Part shown: positions 1 through 8,702 of the stretch, one piece after another | Position numbering within the stretch: the stretch's first letter is position 1 | How the letters are laid out: every line of letters starts with the position of its first letter | Origin: OMSK01 sp902492995 | GTDB lineage: Bacteria; Bacillota_I; Bacilli_A; RF39; UBA660 | Reading direction: 5' to 3' | Assembly: GCA_902492995.1 (NCBI GenBank) | Contig: CABUNR010000008.1 | Span: forward strand, 1-43,329 | Length of the DNA: 43,329 nt | The notes under the pieces: model-generated | The model's database searches: none | Told to the model about the DNA's origin: nothing | Seen by the model: only the letters and a program-made list of their open reading frames with translations | Program-made: the position numbers and the translations under genes

Positions 1-35
1 AACAATTACATTGTATCAAACTTATGTCTTTTTAT

Positions 36-78
36 TAAATAAAAATAGTGTAGTGGTTTACACTCACCAACACTATTT
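36..78 (-). terminator. Rho-independent terminator downstream of holA
   Basis: Arms AAATAGTGT (43-51) and ACACTATTT (70-78) pair perfectly. An inner TGGT/ACCA pairing (54-57 with 66-69) stacks on them after a two-base bulge. On the minus strand the stem is followed by TTTTTATTT, the expected U-tract, so it terminates leftward transcription from holA. Confidence 0.7.
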
Positions 79-96
79 ATAATACAACCAAATTAT

Positions 97-116
97 AAGA
101 CGCATTTGCGTCTTTT
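97..116. terminator. Short hairpin just after holA stop
   Basis: AAGACGCA (97-104) pairs with TGCGTCTT (107-114) around a two-base loop, directly after the holA stop codon. On the plus strand it is followed by T residues, and on the minus strand by a weaker TTATAATTT. It may act in both directions, or back up the stronger hairpin at 43-78. Confidence 0.5.
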
Positions 117-1056
117 ATAATGTCATAATAAATAATTCTAATCCTAAGTTTTTATCTATTTTACCTGATTTTATATCTATATCTAAATTAGCCAATTTAA
201 GTATACAATTAAGTAATGTTTTGTTATCATAATTTCTACTATTTTCTAAGCATTTTTTTATTGCATAATAATTACTACCTAAAATAGTACTTATATCTTT
301 ACTAGAATAACCTTTTTTATATAAATTTAAAGCTTGATATATTAGTCTAAATTTATTAGCAAGTACTACTATAATTTTAATAGGTTCTTCTCCATATTTT
401 ATTATTTCAAAATAGCTTTCTAAAGCCTTTTCTTTATTTTTTATAACAATATTTTCTATCAAGTTAAAAAAGTCAGTATCAATATTTTTTGAAGTCAAAT
501 TTTTTATATCATCTTCACTAATATTTAAATCACTATCTTTATATGTTTTAATTTTTTCTATTTCCTGATTTAAAATTTCTAAATTATTACCAACTCTATT
601 TATTAAAAGATTTACATTATTATTAGATATTTTATAATTTTTAAACATATCAAAAACATATTTATTTATATTATTAGAAATATTAAAATCTTTAACAACA
701 CCTTTTTCCTTAATCAATTTAACAATATTTTTTCTTTCATCTATTTTTTCTTTTAATATAGTAAATACTATTATATTATTAAAAGAGCCATTATTTATAT
801 ATTCTTTTAATACATCAATATTTTGTTCTATTAATTTTTTATTTATTGTTCCTGTAAATATATATGCATTTTCTACAATAATTAATTTTTTATTACCAAA
901 AAGAGATATAGATAAAGCATCTTCAATTACATTTTCTATTTTAGTATTTTCTAAATCATATTTAATTACATCAATATCTTCTATATTATTTTGTTTTTTC
1001 AGAATTTCTATTTCTTTATCTATTAAAAATTGTTCTAATCCATAATATAAATACAT
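115..1056 (-). CDS. holA: DNA polymerase III delta subunit (clamp-loader subunit)
   Basis: A 313-residue protein matching HolA in length and layout. The start MYLYYGLEQFLIDKEI fits the family's substrate-loading opening, where the chain begins its first AAA-like domain. The middle holds the long helical linker (NNNVNLLINRVGNNLEIL-type) typical of the family, and the C-terminal collar region contains KIIVVLANKFRLIYQ and ends ELFIMTL. In the clamp-loader complex delta opens the beta sliding clamp so it can be loaded on primed DNA; it lacks a working Walker A motif, as expected here. The ATG follows GGTGAT. Two hairpins lie downstream, and a promoter-like sequence upstream separates it from the ABC transporter genes. 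Confidence 0.88.
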   Translation of the reverse strand: MYLYYGLEQFLIDKEIEILKKQNNIEDIDVIKYDLENTKIENVIEDALSISLFGNKKLIIVENAYIFTGTINKKLIEQNIDVLKEYINNGSFNNIIVFTILKEKIDERKNIVKLIKEKGVVKDFNISNNINKYVFDMFKNYKISNNNVNLLINRVGNNLEILNQEIEKIKTYKDSDLNISEDDIKNLTSKNIDTDFFNLIENIVIKNKEKALESYFEIIKYGEEPIKIIVVLANKFRLIYQALNLYKKGYSSKDISTILGSNYYAIKKCLENSRNYDNKTLLNCILKLANLDIDIKSGKIDKNLGLELFIMTL

Positions 1057-1071
1057 ATTATCACCAATTTA

Positions 1072-1100
1072 ATTATAACAAATTTAAAAAAAATATTAAA
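1072..1100 (-). promoter_or_regulatory. Putative sigma-A promoter of holA
   Basis: On the minus strand TTTAAT, a 17-base spacer and TATAAT, with TG one base before the -10 (extended -10 form), lie about 20 bases before the holA start codon. Confidence 0.5.
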
Positions 1101-1114
1101 GTTTATTTAATATT

Positions 1115-1771
1115 TTAATTAGTAATTTTAATTTTTCCATTAACTAAATAATAAACAACATCAACACGTTCTTTTACTTTATTTGAATGTGATATTATAA
1201 TTACACATTTATTATCATTATGCGCTAATGAAATTAATAAATTTAAAATATCATTTTCTGTTTCTTTATCAAGACCTGCAGTTGGTTCATCCGCAAGTAT
1301 TACTTTAGCATCATATGATAATGCTCTTGCAATACTTACTCTTTGCATTTCACCACCTGATAAGGTTAATATTTTTCTATTAGCCGTTTCATAATCAATA
1401 CCAACTTTTTTTAAAAGTTCTAATGCATATTCTTTTTTATTTTTTATTTTTTTCTTACTTATATCGATAGATAATATAACATTTTCTAGAGCTGTTAAAT
1501 GATAAAGTAAGTTATAACTTTGAAATATAATTCCAATATTATTTGATCTATAATTATCTTTATTTATTTTTTTTATACTATAATCATCATATAATATATC
1601 TCCTTCTTTTATTTTTAAAAGACCAGCCATTAAAGAAAGGAGTGTTGATTTTCCAGCCCCACTTTTTCCATAAATTCCATATACTTTTTTTTCTTTAAAT
1701 TCTAAATTAATATTTTTTAAAACATATTTTTCATTATCATAACTAAAATTTAAATCTTTAATTTTTAAAAT
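1115..1771 (-). CDS. ABC transporter ATP-binding protein (MacB/LolD type), ATT start proposed
   Basis: This is the nucleotide-binding subunit of an export-type ABC system. If begun at ATT 1771 it is 218 residues, normal for the family. It opens LKIKDLNFSY, with Walker A GKSGAGKST at 35-43, the Q-loop FQ near 83, signature LSGGE near 137-141, Walker B VILADEP near 157-163 and the switch His in IIISHS. The first in-frame ATG (1630) lies after Walker A and would give a dead 171-residue protein. No ATG, GTG or TTG start suits the full reading frame. An AGGAG (1784-1780), overlapping the permease stop codon, sits 8 bases before the ATT. The gene directly follows the FtsX-like permease, so translation is probably coupled. 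A one-base frameshift from the ATG at 1779 is the alternative explanation. Confidence 0.82.
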   Translation of the reverse strand: MLKIKDLNFSYDNEKYVLKNINLEFKEKKVYGIYGKSGAGKSTLLSLMAGLLKIKEGDILYDDYSIKKINKDNYRSNNIGIIFQSYNLLYHLTALENVILSIDISKKKIKNKKEYALELLKKVGIDYETANRKILTLSGGEMQRVSIARALSYDAKVILADEPTAGLDKETENDILNLLISLAHNDNKCVIIISHSNKVKERVDVVYYLVNGKIKITN

Positions 1772-1782
1772 ATAATCATCTC

Positions 1783-3156
1783 CTATACTCTTTTTTGTAA
1801 TATTTTATTTGGTTCATATTTATTTATTAAAACGATTGTTATAATATTACTAATTATTGTTAATGTTATTATAACTACAAATAATTTTAATATTATATAA
1901 AAATCTATATTTACATTTAAATTATCGATATATTTTACATTATCATTTATTCTATTAAATTTATTTTTTTCTATATTATTTAATTTAAAATTATTTTGAA
2001 TTTGATTTGTATTATTTTTATAGCTATTTATTTCATTTTTAAGCATAGCATTCGTAATTGGTTTTAACAAAGTTATACCTATTATAACTCCAATAATAAT
2101 TGATATTAATGTAGTTATAAATGATTCTATTAAAAACTCTATAGAAACTTTTATTTTACTCATTCCAATTGCTCTTAAAACACCTATTTCATATGTTCTA
2201 TCTTTAATATTAATAATATTTATTATAATTAATATTAAAGTTCCTATTATAATAATTATTATTAATAATGTCATTGAAAAAGTTTTTACATTTTCAACTA
2301 TTTTTAATGATTCTTCTATGGAATCTTTATTATCTATTAATTTATAATTACTACTTAATCCTAGTTTTGTTACCTTTTCTTTAAAATTTTCTATATCATT
2401 TTGCTTTTTTAAATAAAATTTAGCATTTATATTTCCTGTATTTTCACCTAATATATTTTTTATAATCTCAATATTTATATATATTTGATTTTCTTTATTT
2501 AAGGCATTTATATTCATAAAATTATCGTTATCATCACTTATGGCATCATATATTGCAACTACCTTTAATTTATATTTTTTTGAAGTGTCATTTATATCGT
2601 AAAATTCTATTTCATTATTTATATTTATATCATTTTCTAAAGCTAAACTAGAAGAAATTAAAATAGTATTTTCATTTTCTGAATCAGATATATTTCCTGA
2701 AGTTATTTTATTTTCTCCATTTATAAATTCACTAATATATGAAATATCAGAATATGCAACAAATTTAAAATCACCTTGATTTTCTTTTGGCATTCTATTA
2801 TGTTCTTTATCATTTTCAAAATTATTTTGTTCTATATCGTTATTAATTGGATCAATATCACTAGATGAAAGACTAGTTTGATATGTGTAATAATAATTTT
2901 TTACATATTCTAATGAACCATATTTTTTTATATCTTCTTCAGTTATTACATCATCGCTTTTATTTCTCATATCTAAGCTTAATGATACTTCTACAGGATT
3001 ACTATTAATATAATTTTCTTTTATTTTTTTACTTGATTTATTAATAGATAAAGATATAAGTAAACCAATTGTTATTATAGTTATAATTATACAATTAAGT
3101 ATATTTCTACTCTTTTTTCTTTTTATATTAATTATTGCATTTTTTATAATATACAT
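1783..3156 (-). CDS. FtsX/MacB-like ABC transporter permease
   Basis: 457 residues with the classic MacB-type layout. A transmembrane helix near residues 17-40 is followed by a large extracytoplasmic domain of about 250 residues, then three C-terminal membrane helices (near 290-315, 340-365 and 425-447). The family mark DRTYEIGVLRAIGMSK, the coupling segment after the second helix, is clear. The extracytoplasmic part is rich in Asn, Asp and Glu. It precedes and probably pairs with the ATPase gene (1115-1771). Such pairs move lipoproteins, peptides or antimicrobials, or act mechanically on the envelope, and the substrate cannot be told here. The ATG follows AAAGGAAGG. Confidence 0.85.
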   Translation of the reverse strand: MYIIKNAIINIKRKKSRNILNCIIITIITIGLLISLSINKSSKKIKENYINSNPVEVSLSLDMRNKSDDVITEEDIKKYGSLEYVKNYYYTYQTSLSSSDIDPINNDIEQNNFENDKEHNRMPKENQGDFKFVAYSDISYISEFINGENKITSGNISDSENENTILISSSLALENDININNEIEFYDINDTSKKYKLKVVAIYDAISDDNDNFMNINALNKENQIYINIEIIKNILGENTGNINAKFYLKKQNDIENFKEKVTKLGLSSNYKLIDNKDSIEESLKIVENVKTFSMTLLIIIIIIGTLILIIINIINIKDRTYEIGVLRAIGMSKIKVSIEFLIESFITTLISIIIGVIIGITLLKPITNAMLKNEINSYKNNTNQIQNNFKLNNIEKNKFNRINDNVKYIDNLNVNIDFYIILKLFVVIITLTIISNIITIVLINKYEPNKILQKRV

Positions 3157-3228
3157 ATTACCTTCCTTTCATTATAATTATATTTATTTTATGTGAAAAA
3201 AAAGTGATATTTTTTTGAAGATAATATG

Positions 3229-3254
3229 AAAAAAGTAGATAAATCTACTTTTTT
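3229..3254. terminator. Bidirectional terminator between lipoprotein and permease genes
   Basis: AAAAAAGTAGAT (3229-3240) and ATCTACTTTTTT (3243-3254) pair with a two-base loop and have T-runs on both strands. The stem overlaps the stop codon of the lipoprotein gene (3253-3255) and isolates it from the permease-ATPase transcript. Confidence 0.75.
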
Positions 3255-3645
3255 ACTTTACTATACTATATTCTATACTTCCTGCTTTGGATAAATCAAC
3301 ATCTACTTTTGTTTCTATATTTTTTGTTGTTCCAGTTTCCATAGCCTCTTTTACTTCATCTTCTACCTCTTTTAAAACATTTCCTTCTTTATCCATTATT
3401 TTCATTTTGAATTTAGAACCTTCATATGTAGCTCCTGTATTATTTATTACTACTGTTTTTACTATATTATTGCTTGCTCCTACATTTACAAATTCTAATC
3501 CTTCAAATATTTGATCTTCTATTACTTTATCTCCTTTAATATTTTCTTTATTATTATTTTCTTTTGCTTTTTTCTTACATCCACATCCTGTTATTAGTCC
3601 TGTTACTAATAACATTGCAACTAAAATTGTTACTATCTTTTTCAT
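3253..3645 (-). CDS. Small lipoprotein with FxLYD-like domain
   Basis: 130 residues. The N-terminus MKKIVTILVAMLLVTGLITGC is a lipoprotein signal peptide with the lipobox LITG-C, so the mature protein is probably lipid-anchored at Cys21. A charged linker (KKKAKENNNKENIKGD) follows, then an all-beta domain that begins EGLEFVNVG, contains VVINNTGATYEG and ends IEYSIVK. This pattern matches small FxLYD-type extracytoplasmic domains, whose function is unknown. The ATG follows AAAGGA. It lies between the giant repeat gene and the ABC genes and has its own terminator. Confidence 0.75.
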   Translation of the reverse strand: MKKIVTILVAMLLVTGLITGCGCKKKAKENNNKENIKGDKVIEDQIFEGLEFVNVGASNNIVKTVVINNTGATYEGSKFKMKIMDKEGNVLKEVEDEVKEAMETGTTKNIETKVDVDLSKAGSIEYSIVK

Positions 3646-3692
3646 ATTTTTTCCTTTCTTTTATTAAGATTTTTAATTAAATTAGTATATTT

Positions 3693-6600
3693 TTATGGTA
3701 ATACATATGGATCACTACTTGTTCCATTACCATTAGTATAACTGATTCCTGATTTTAAAGTAAGTATTGGGCGGAGTGCATGAAGTGAATTATTATTATT
3801 GCTACATGAAGTTTTTCCTCGACTAATATAACAGATCCTAATTGGATCATGACAACTTCCAATATTTAATAATCCACTTTTAGTTATAAAACGTCCTTCA
3901 TATTGCCACCCTGAGTAATCTTTATCATAATATCGAGATGCTAATATATAGTCTGTTACAATACCTGATGGATTAGTTGCAATTAATGTACCTAGAACAT
4001 TTTTTACTAAATCAAAATCATTTTGATATAATTCATCTCCTCCACCTTTACTTTCTACTGTTTCTTTTCCAATCCCTGTTGACCATCCCCATGGTGCCTT
4101 GGTAGTTGTAGAACTTGAATCAACTGTATCTGCAGTATCCGTTAAATATTCTGTTTGTCCATTATATCCCATATGTCTTGATTTTATTGTGTATTTTGTA
4201 TTTTGATATTTACTTGCTAGTACATTTAAATATCCTACTAAATTTTTATATCCAACTTCACTTATAAATCTAATTTTTGTACTTGATACATTCTCTGATA
4301 CTACTTCTATTGTTCCATCACTATTTACTTTTATTACTCGCCATGTATCTAGCTCACTTGGATTTATTGTTCTTTCGCTATCCCTTGTTTTAGTTTTATC
4401 AGTTGTAAATGATGTTATTGTTGGTGTCATTTTTATATAATCACCTAATTTCACATCTAAAGATAAATTAGGAACAGTTGGTTTAAGAGCTATATCTATA
4501 AATTCCTTTGCTGCTTGTTGCATATCTGGGAAATCTGTTCCACCTGACACAGAAATTTTTCTTGCAGTACCATTACTACTTACTACATCATCTTTAAACC
4601 ATGCCCCTGTTCCTGAAACATACCAAGTATGACCTAAATAATTAACTGTCGTACTATTTGTGATAGTTGCTATATAGTCAACTTTTGTTTCATAAGTTAC
4701 TGCATTTGAATCGGTACTTACAAGTAATGGTGCTATCCATGTTGCACTACTTCCTCTATAAGCAGCATAAGAATATAATGTCCATCCAGCATTAACTTTA
4801 TAAAATTCTCTTTTATTTCCAGTATAACTATATGTCCATATTAAATCTCCTGCTTTTGATGATACATAATCTGGATTAAATGTTAAAACATTTATTGAAG
4901 CACTACTTGCTTTACCATTTTTCCCTGTTGCAGTACATGTTATCTTATTATTTCCTATTGGTAAGCTTGATAAATTACTAATTGTACTTGATCCATATTT
5001 ACAACTATATGATCCACCTGTTGGCCCATAAGTTATATCTAAATAATTTCCAATTGTATAATTATCTTTTTGAGTAATTATTGTTGGCATTGTTGATTTA
5101 AAACTTATTGATGGAGTAGTATTATCTGTAATAATAACTTGCTTACTTCCTGTTACTGTTTTATATCCAGGCTTAGTTACTTGATAGTATACTATATAAC
5201 TTCCTACATCTTTATATGTTGGGCTTGAATTTAAATTATATGTTCCTTCACTTGTTCCATATTTTATTGTTGAGCCAGAGCTTGTTACTACAATTCCATG
5301 TTCTTTAGAGTCATAATCTCCTGTATATCCACTTGCTGTTACACTTAGTAATCCTTCCTCTGTTGTTGCTACATGAGTTGATGTTTGTGAATTATAATTT
5401 GTTGTTGATGCACTTGTTACTGTTATATTTGCTGTTCCTTTAGTTGTTCCTGGTTTTACTGTTATTGTACTTCCTGATACTGAACAAGTAGCTACATTTG
5501 TATTACTTGATGAACAGCTTAATGCTCCTCCACTTATATTTTTTGTTACTGTAAATGTTCCACTATTTGGATATGTATATGTTCCTTTATTACTTGATAA
5601 TAGTAATGTATTTCCTGCTTTATTTATTGTTATAGCTTTTGTACAACTTAAACTTCCTGCACTATAATTACTATTTCCTATAGTAGTTGCTCTTGCATAG
5701 TATACTCCTGCATCAGTTGGACTACTTACTGTTGTTGTACAACTTGCCTCACTATAATATGTCGCACTTGGTGTTAAGCCACTTGTTGTTTTGAAGCTTG
5801 CTGTTTTTGCATTTTCATCATATATATATGTTTTTGCTGTTACTGTAATTGTATCTACTTTCTTTCCTATTGTTACATTTATTGAGTTTTCTGATACATC
5901 AAAATGGTTCTTATCTCCTATTACTTTATAGTAAACCTTATATGTTCCAGCATTCGTTGCTTGTGGTAAACTTGTTGAATAACTTCCACTTTCTAATTTA
6001 TACTCAATTGTTCCTGTACTTGAACTTCCAGCATTTATTAATGTTTGGGCTGTTCCTGTATAAGTTAGGGTTTTAGCAGTTGGTGCCGTTACTTTTCCAT
6101 TGGCTTTTGTTATAACTACTTTTTCTCTTCCTGTTACTGTTTTATATCCTTCACGACTAATTTCATAAAATATCCCATAGTTTCCTACATCTATATATTT
6201 TGGACTTTCATTTAATGAATAATCTGTATGAATTAAAATATTCTTTGCTATTATTTGTGATGTCGTTAACTTTGTAACTTCATAACTAATATTATATGTT
6301 TTTCCTTTTTCTAAATATATATTTTTATAAATTATACTAGAATCTTGCAAATTACCATTTGCTTTTATTCTTACCATATATAAACCAGTATCATAGTTAT
6401 GTGTATATTTAATTGAATCTAATCCTTGTTTTGATGTAGATGCTATATCTTTTAAATACTCATTAAAAGAATTATCCCATAATTGTATTTGAAATGCAGT
6501 TAAACTATTCCCAGACGTTTTATTATCAAAAGTATATACTCCATTATTTATAGTAGTATCTGATTCTCTAAATATACTTTCATTATCTAAAACTACTCCC

Positions 6601-8405
6601 AATCCATATTTTATTGTTGCGCCACTACTTGTTACAGTTATTCCATGTGATGCTCCATCATATGCTTTATTATATCCATTTACTGTTACACTTAATAATC
6701 CTTTTTCTGTTGTTGCTACATAGGCTGCTTGTCCTGCTTTATAATTTGCTGTTTCTGCACTTTTTATTGTTAATGTTGCAGTTCCTTCTTTTGTTCCAGG
6801 TGTTACTGTTATTTTTGAGCCACTTACTGAACAAGTAGCTACATTTGTATTACTTGATATACAGCTTAATGCTCCTCCACTTGGATTACTTGTTACTTCA
6901 AATGTTCCACTTTTTGGATATGTATATGTCCCTACATTACTTGATAGTTTTATTAAATTTACTGCTTTATCTATTGTTACATTTATACTTGATTCTGCTA
7001 CATCTTTATGATTACTATCTCCTACTACTTTATAATAAACTTTATATGTTCCTGGATTTGTTGCCTTTGGAAGTGTCGTTGAATAACTTCCATTATCTAA
7101 TTTATACTGTATTGTTCCTGTACTTGAGCTTCCTGCATTTATTAAAGTTTGTGCACTTCCTGTATATGCTAGGTTTTTTGCTGTTGGCGCTGTTACTTGT
7201 CCTGTTGCTTTTTCTATTGTTACTTTAATAGAATTTTCTGCTACGTCTTTATGATTACTATCTCCTACCACTTTATAGTAAACAGTATATGTTCCAGCAT
7301 TCGTTGCTTGTGGTAAATTCTCACTATAACTTCCATCATTTAATTTATATCTTATTGATCCTGTACTTGAACTTCCTCTATTTATTAGAGTTTGTGATGT
7401 CCCTGTATATGTTAATGTCTTTGATGTTGGAGCCACTACAGTTCCAGCTGCTTTTGTTATTACTACTTTTGCAGTTCCTGTTATATCATTATATCCTTCT
7501 GTTTCGATTTTATAATATACTATGTATTCTCCTACATCTGTATATTTTGGATTTTCATTTGTATAGTTTGTTCCATCTTTTGAATATGTTATTGTTGAAC
7601 CTGAACTTGTTACTACGATTCCATGTCCTTTAGAGTCATATACACCATTATATCCAGCTACTGTATAACTTCTTAATGTTCCTTTAGCTGTAATTGCTAC
7701 ATATGCTGCTTTTCCTGCATTATAGTTCTTACTTCCTTTTGTTGATATTGTTAATGTTGTACTTCCTTCTTTTGTTCCTGGTGTTACTGTTATTATATTT
7801 TCTTTAAACTTACATGTCGCTACTTTTGTATCTGAACTTTCACAATATAATTGTTCTTTGCTTGGATTTTCTATTACCTTAAATGTTCCAACCTCTGGAT
7901 ATGTATATTTTCCACTTGTACTTGATAATTTTATATTATTATTTGCTTTTGTTATTTCTATTGTTTTACTTCCTGTTATATCATAGTATCCTTCTCTTGT
8001 TATTTTAAAGTATACTACATATTTTCCGACATCTGCATATTTTGGACTTTCATCTTTATCATATGTTCCTTCTGCCTCACCATATTTTATTGTTCCTTTA
8101 CTTGTTACAACAATTCCATGAGAATTAGAATCATATACTCCTGTATATCCATTTGCTGTATAACTTAATACAGCTTTATTTATTGTTACTGTTATATAAC
8201 TTTCTGCTATATCTTTATGATTCTTATCTCCTACTAATCTATAATATACTTTATATGTTCCTGGATTTGTTGCTTTTGGAATACTTTCACTATAACTTCC
8301 ATTATCTAGTTTATATTCTATTGTTCCTGTACTTGAGCTTCCTCTATTTATTAATTCTTGTTCACTTTCTGTATAAGTTAGGGTTTTTGCTGTTGGTGAT
8401 GTCAT
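3693..8405 (-). CDS. Downstream part of giant MBG-repeat surface protein (cut off by an upstream TAA)
   Basis: 1,570 residues from the first ATG. The same frame stays open upstream to 8702, where an in-frame TAA separates it from the prepilin-like part (8703-10112), so the two were almost certainly one gene. It consists of alternating beta repeats: MBG-type units (YTGTAQTLINAGSSSTG), units with YDSKGHGIVVTSS, and Ig-like units (LSSNVGTYTYPKSGTF). A foreign-looking domain interrupts one unit near 6235-6610. The C-terminal ~400 residues are a separate domain (VKLGDYIKMTP, WRVIKVNSDGTIEVVSE) ending LRPILTLKSG...DPYVLP, a tail seen in prepilin-type surface proteins of gut Bacillota. It has no signal peptide of its own. 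An AAGGTG lies just before the 8405 ATG, but re-initiation there is uncertain and would leave a protein without export signal. Confidence 0.75.
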   Translation of the reverse strand: MTSPTAKTLTYTESEQELINRGSSSTGTIEYKLDNGSYSESIPKATNPGTYKVYYRLVGDKNHKDIAESYITVTINKAVLSYTANGYTGVYDSNSHGIVVTSKGTIKYGEAEGTYDKDESPKYADVGKYVVYFKITREGYYDITGSKTIEITKANNNIKLSSTSGKYTYPEVGTFKVIENPSKEQLYCESSDTKVATCKFKENIITVTPGTKEGSTTLTISTKGSKNYNAGKAAYVAITAKGTLRSYTVAGYNGVYDSKGHGIVVTSSGSTITYSKDGTNYTNENPKYTDVGEYIVYYKIETEGYNDITGTAKVVITKAAGTVVAPTSKTLTYTGTSQTLINRGSSSTGSIRYKLNDGSYSENLPQATNAGTYTVYYKVVGDSNHKDVAENSIKVTIEKATGQVTAPTAKNLAYTGSAQTLINAGSSSTGTIQYKLDNGSYSTTLPKATNPGTYKVYYKVVGDSNHKDVAESSINVTIDKAVNLIKLSSNVGTYTYPKSGTFEVTSNPSGGALSCISSNTNVATCSVSGSKITVTPGTKEGTATLTIKSAETANYKAGQAAYVATTEKGLLSVTVNGYNKAYDGASHGITVTSSGATIKYGLGVVLDNESIFRESDTTINNGVYTFDNKTSGNSLTAFQIQLWDNSFNEYLKDIASTSKQGLDSIKYTHNYDTGLYMVRIKANGNLQDSSIIYKNIYLEKGKTYNISYEVTKLTTSQIIAKNILIHTDYSLNESPKYIDVGNYGIFYEISREGYKTVTGREKVVITKANGKVTAPTAKTLTYTGTAQTLINAGSSSTGTIEYKLESGSYSTSLPQATNAGTYKVYYKVIGDKNHFDVSENSINVTIGKKVDTITVTAKTYIYDENAKTASFKTTSGLTPSATYYSEASCTTTVSSPTDAGVYYARATTIGNSNYSAGSLSCTKAITINKAGNTLLLSSNKGTYTYPNSGTFTVTKNISGGALSCSSSNTNVATCSVSGSTITVKPGTTKGTANITVTSASTTNYNSQTSTHVATTEEGLLSVTASGYTGDYDSKEHGIVVTSSGSTIKYGTSEGTYNLNSSPTYKDVGSYIVYYQVTKPGYKTVTGSKQVIITDNTTPSISFKSTMPTIITQKDNYTIGNYLDITYGPTGGSYSCKYGSSTISNLSSLPIGNNKITCTATGKNGKASSASINVLTFNPDYVSSKAGDLIWTYSYTGNKREFYKVNAGWTLYSYAAYRGSSATWIAPLLVSTDSNAVTYETKVDYIATITNSTTVNYLGHTWYVSGTGAWFKDDVVSSNGTARKISVSGGTDFPDMQQAAKEFIDIALKPTVPNLSLDVKLGDYIKMTPTITSFTTDKTKTRDSERTINPSELDTWRVIKVNSDGTIEVVSENVSSTKIRFISEVGYKNLVGYLNVLASKYQNTKYTIKSRHMGYNGQTEYLTDTADTVDSSSTTTKAPWGWSTGIGKETVESKGGGDELYQNDFDLVKNVLGTLIATNPSGIVTDYILASRYYDKDYSGWQYEGRFITKSGLLNIGSCHDPIRICYISRGKTSCSNNNNSLHALRPILTLKSGISYTNGNGTSSDPYVLP
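6236..6610 (-). other. Extra domain inserted within a repeat unit
   Basis: Sister units run from IKYG directly into an EGTYNLNSSPTYKDVG-like stretch. Here, after IKYG, about 120 residues intervene (from LGVVLDNESIF to KNILIHTDYS) before the unit resumes at LNESPKYIDVG. The inserted part (NGVYTFDNKTSGN, FQIQLWDNSF, KNIYLEKGKTYNISYEV) has the pattern of a carbohydrate-binding beta-sandwich. It is in frame. Confidence 0.55.
7495..7705 (-). repeat. Direct repeat copy 1 in the giant surface gene
   Basis: 211 bases that match 8461-8671 with only two differences. The offset is 966 bases, exactly 322 codons. Confidence 0.9.
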
Positions 8406-8460
8406 TTCACCTTCTGCTTTTGTTATAACAACTCTTGCATTTCCTGTTATTTCATTATAT

Positions 8461-8671
8461 CCTTCTGTTTCGATTTTATAGTATACTGTGTATTCTCCTA
8501 CATCTGTATATTTTGGATTTTCATTTGTATAGTTTGTTCCATCTTTTGAATATGTTATTGTTGAACCTGAACTTGTTACTACGATTCCATGTCCTTTAGA
8601 GTCATATACACCATTATATCCAGCTACTGTATAACTTCTTAATGTTCCTTTAGCTGTAATTGCTACATATG
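8461..8671 (-). repeat. Direct repeat copy 2 in the giant surface gene
   Basis: Partner of 7495-7705, with two mismatches in 211 bases. It ends 32 bases from the interrupting TAA (8703-8705). Recombination between the copies would remove or add 322 codons in frame. Confidence 0.9.
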
Positions 8672-8702
8672 ATAATTTTTGTTCATTATAATTTTCTGTT
8701 GC

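Noticed and set aside
1777..1779. Programmed frameshift from ATG 1779 into the ABC ATPase frame
   Set aside because: The ATG frame ends after four codons at TAA and no strong slippery site plus stimulator is evident; the ATT start needs fewer assumptions, though a sequencing indel cannot be excluded.
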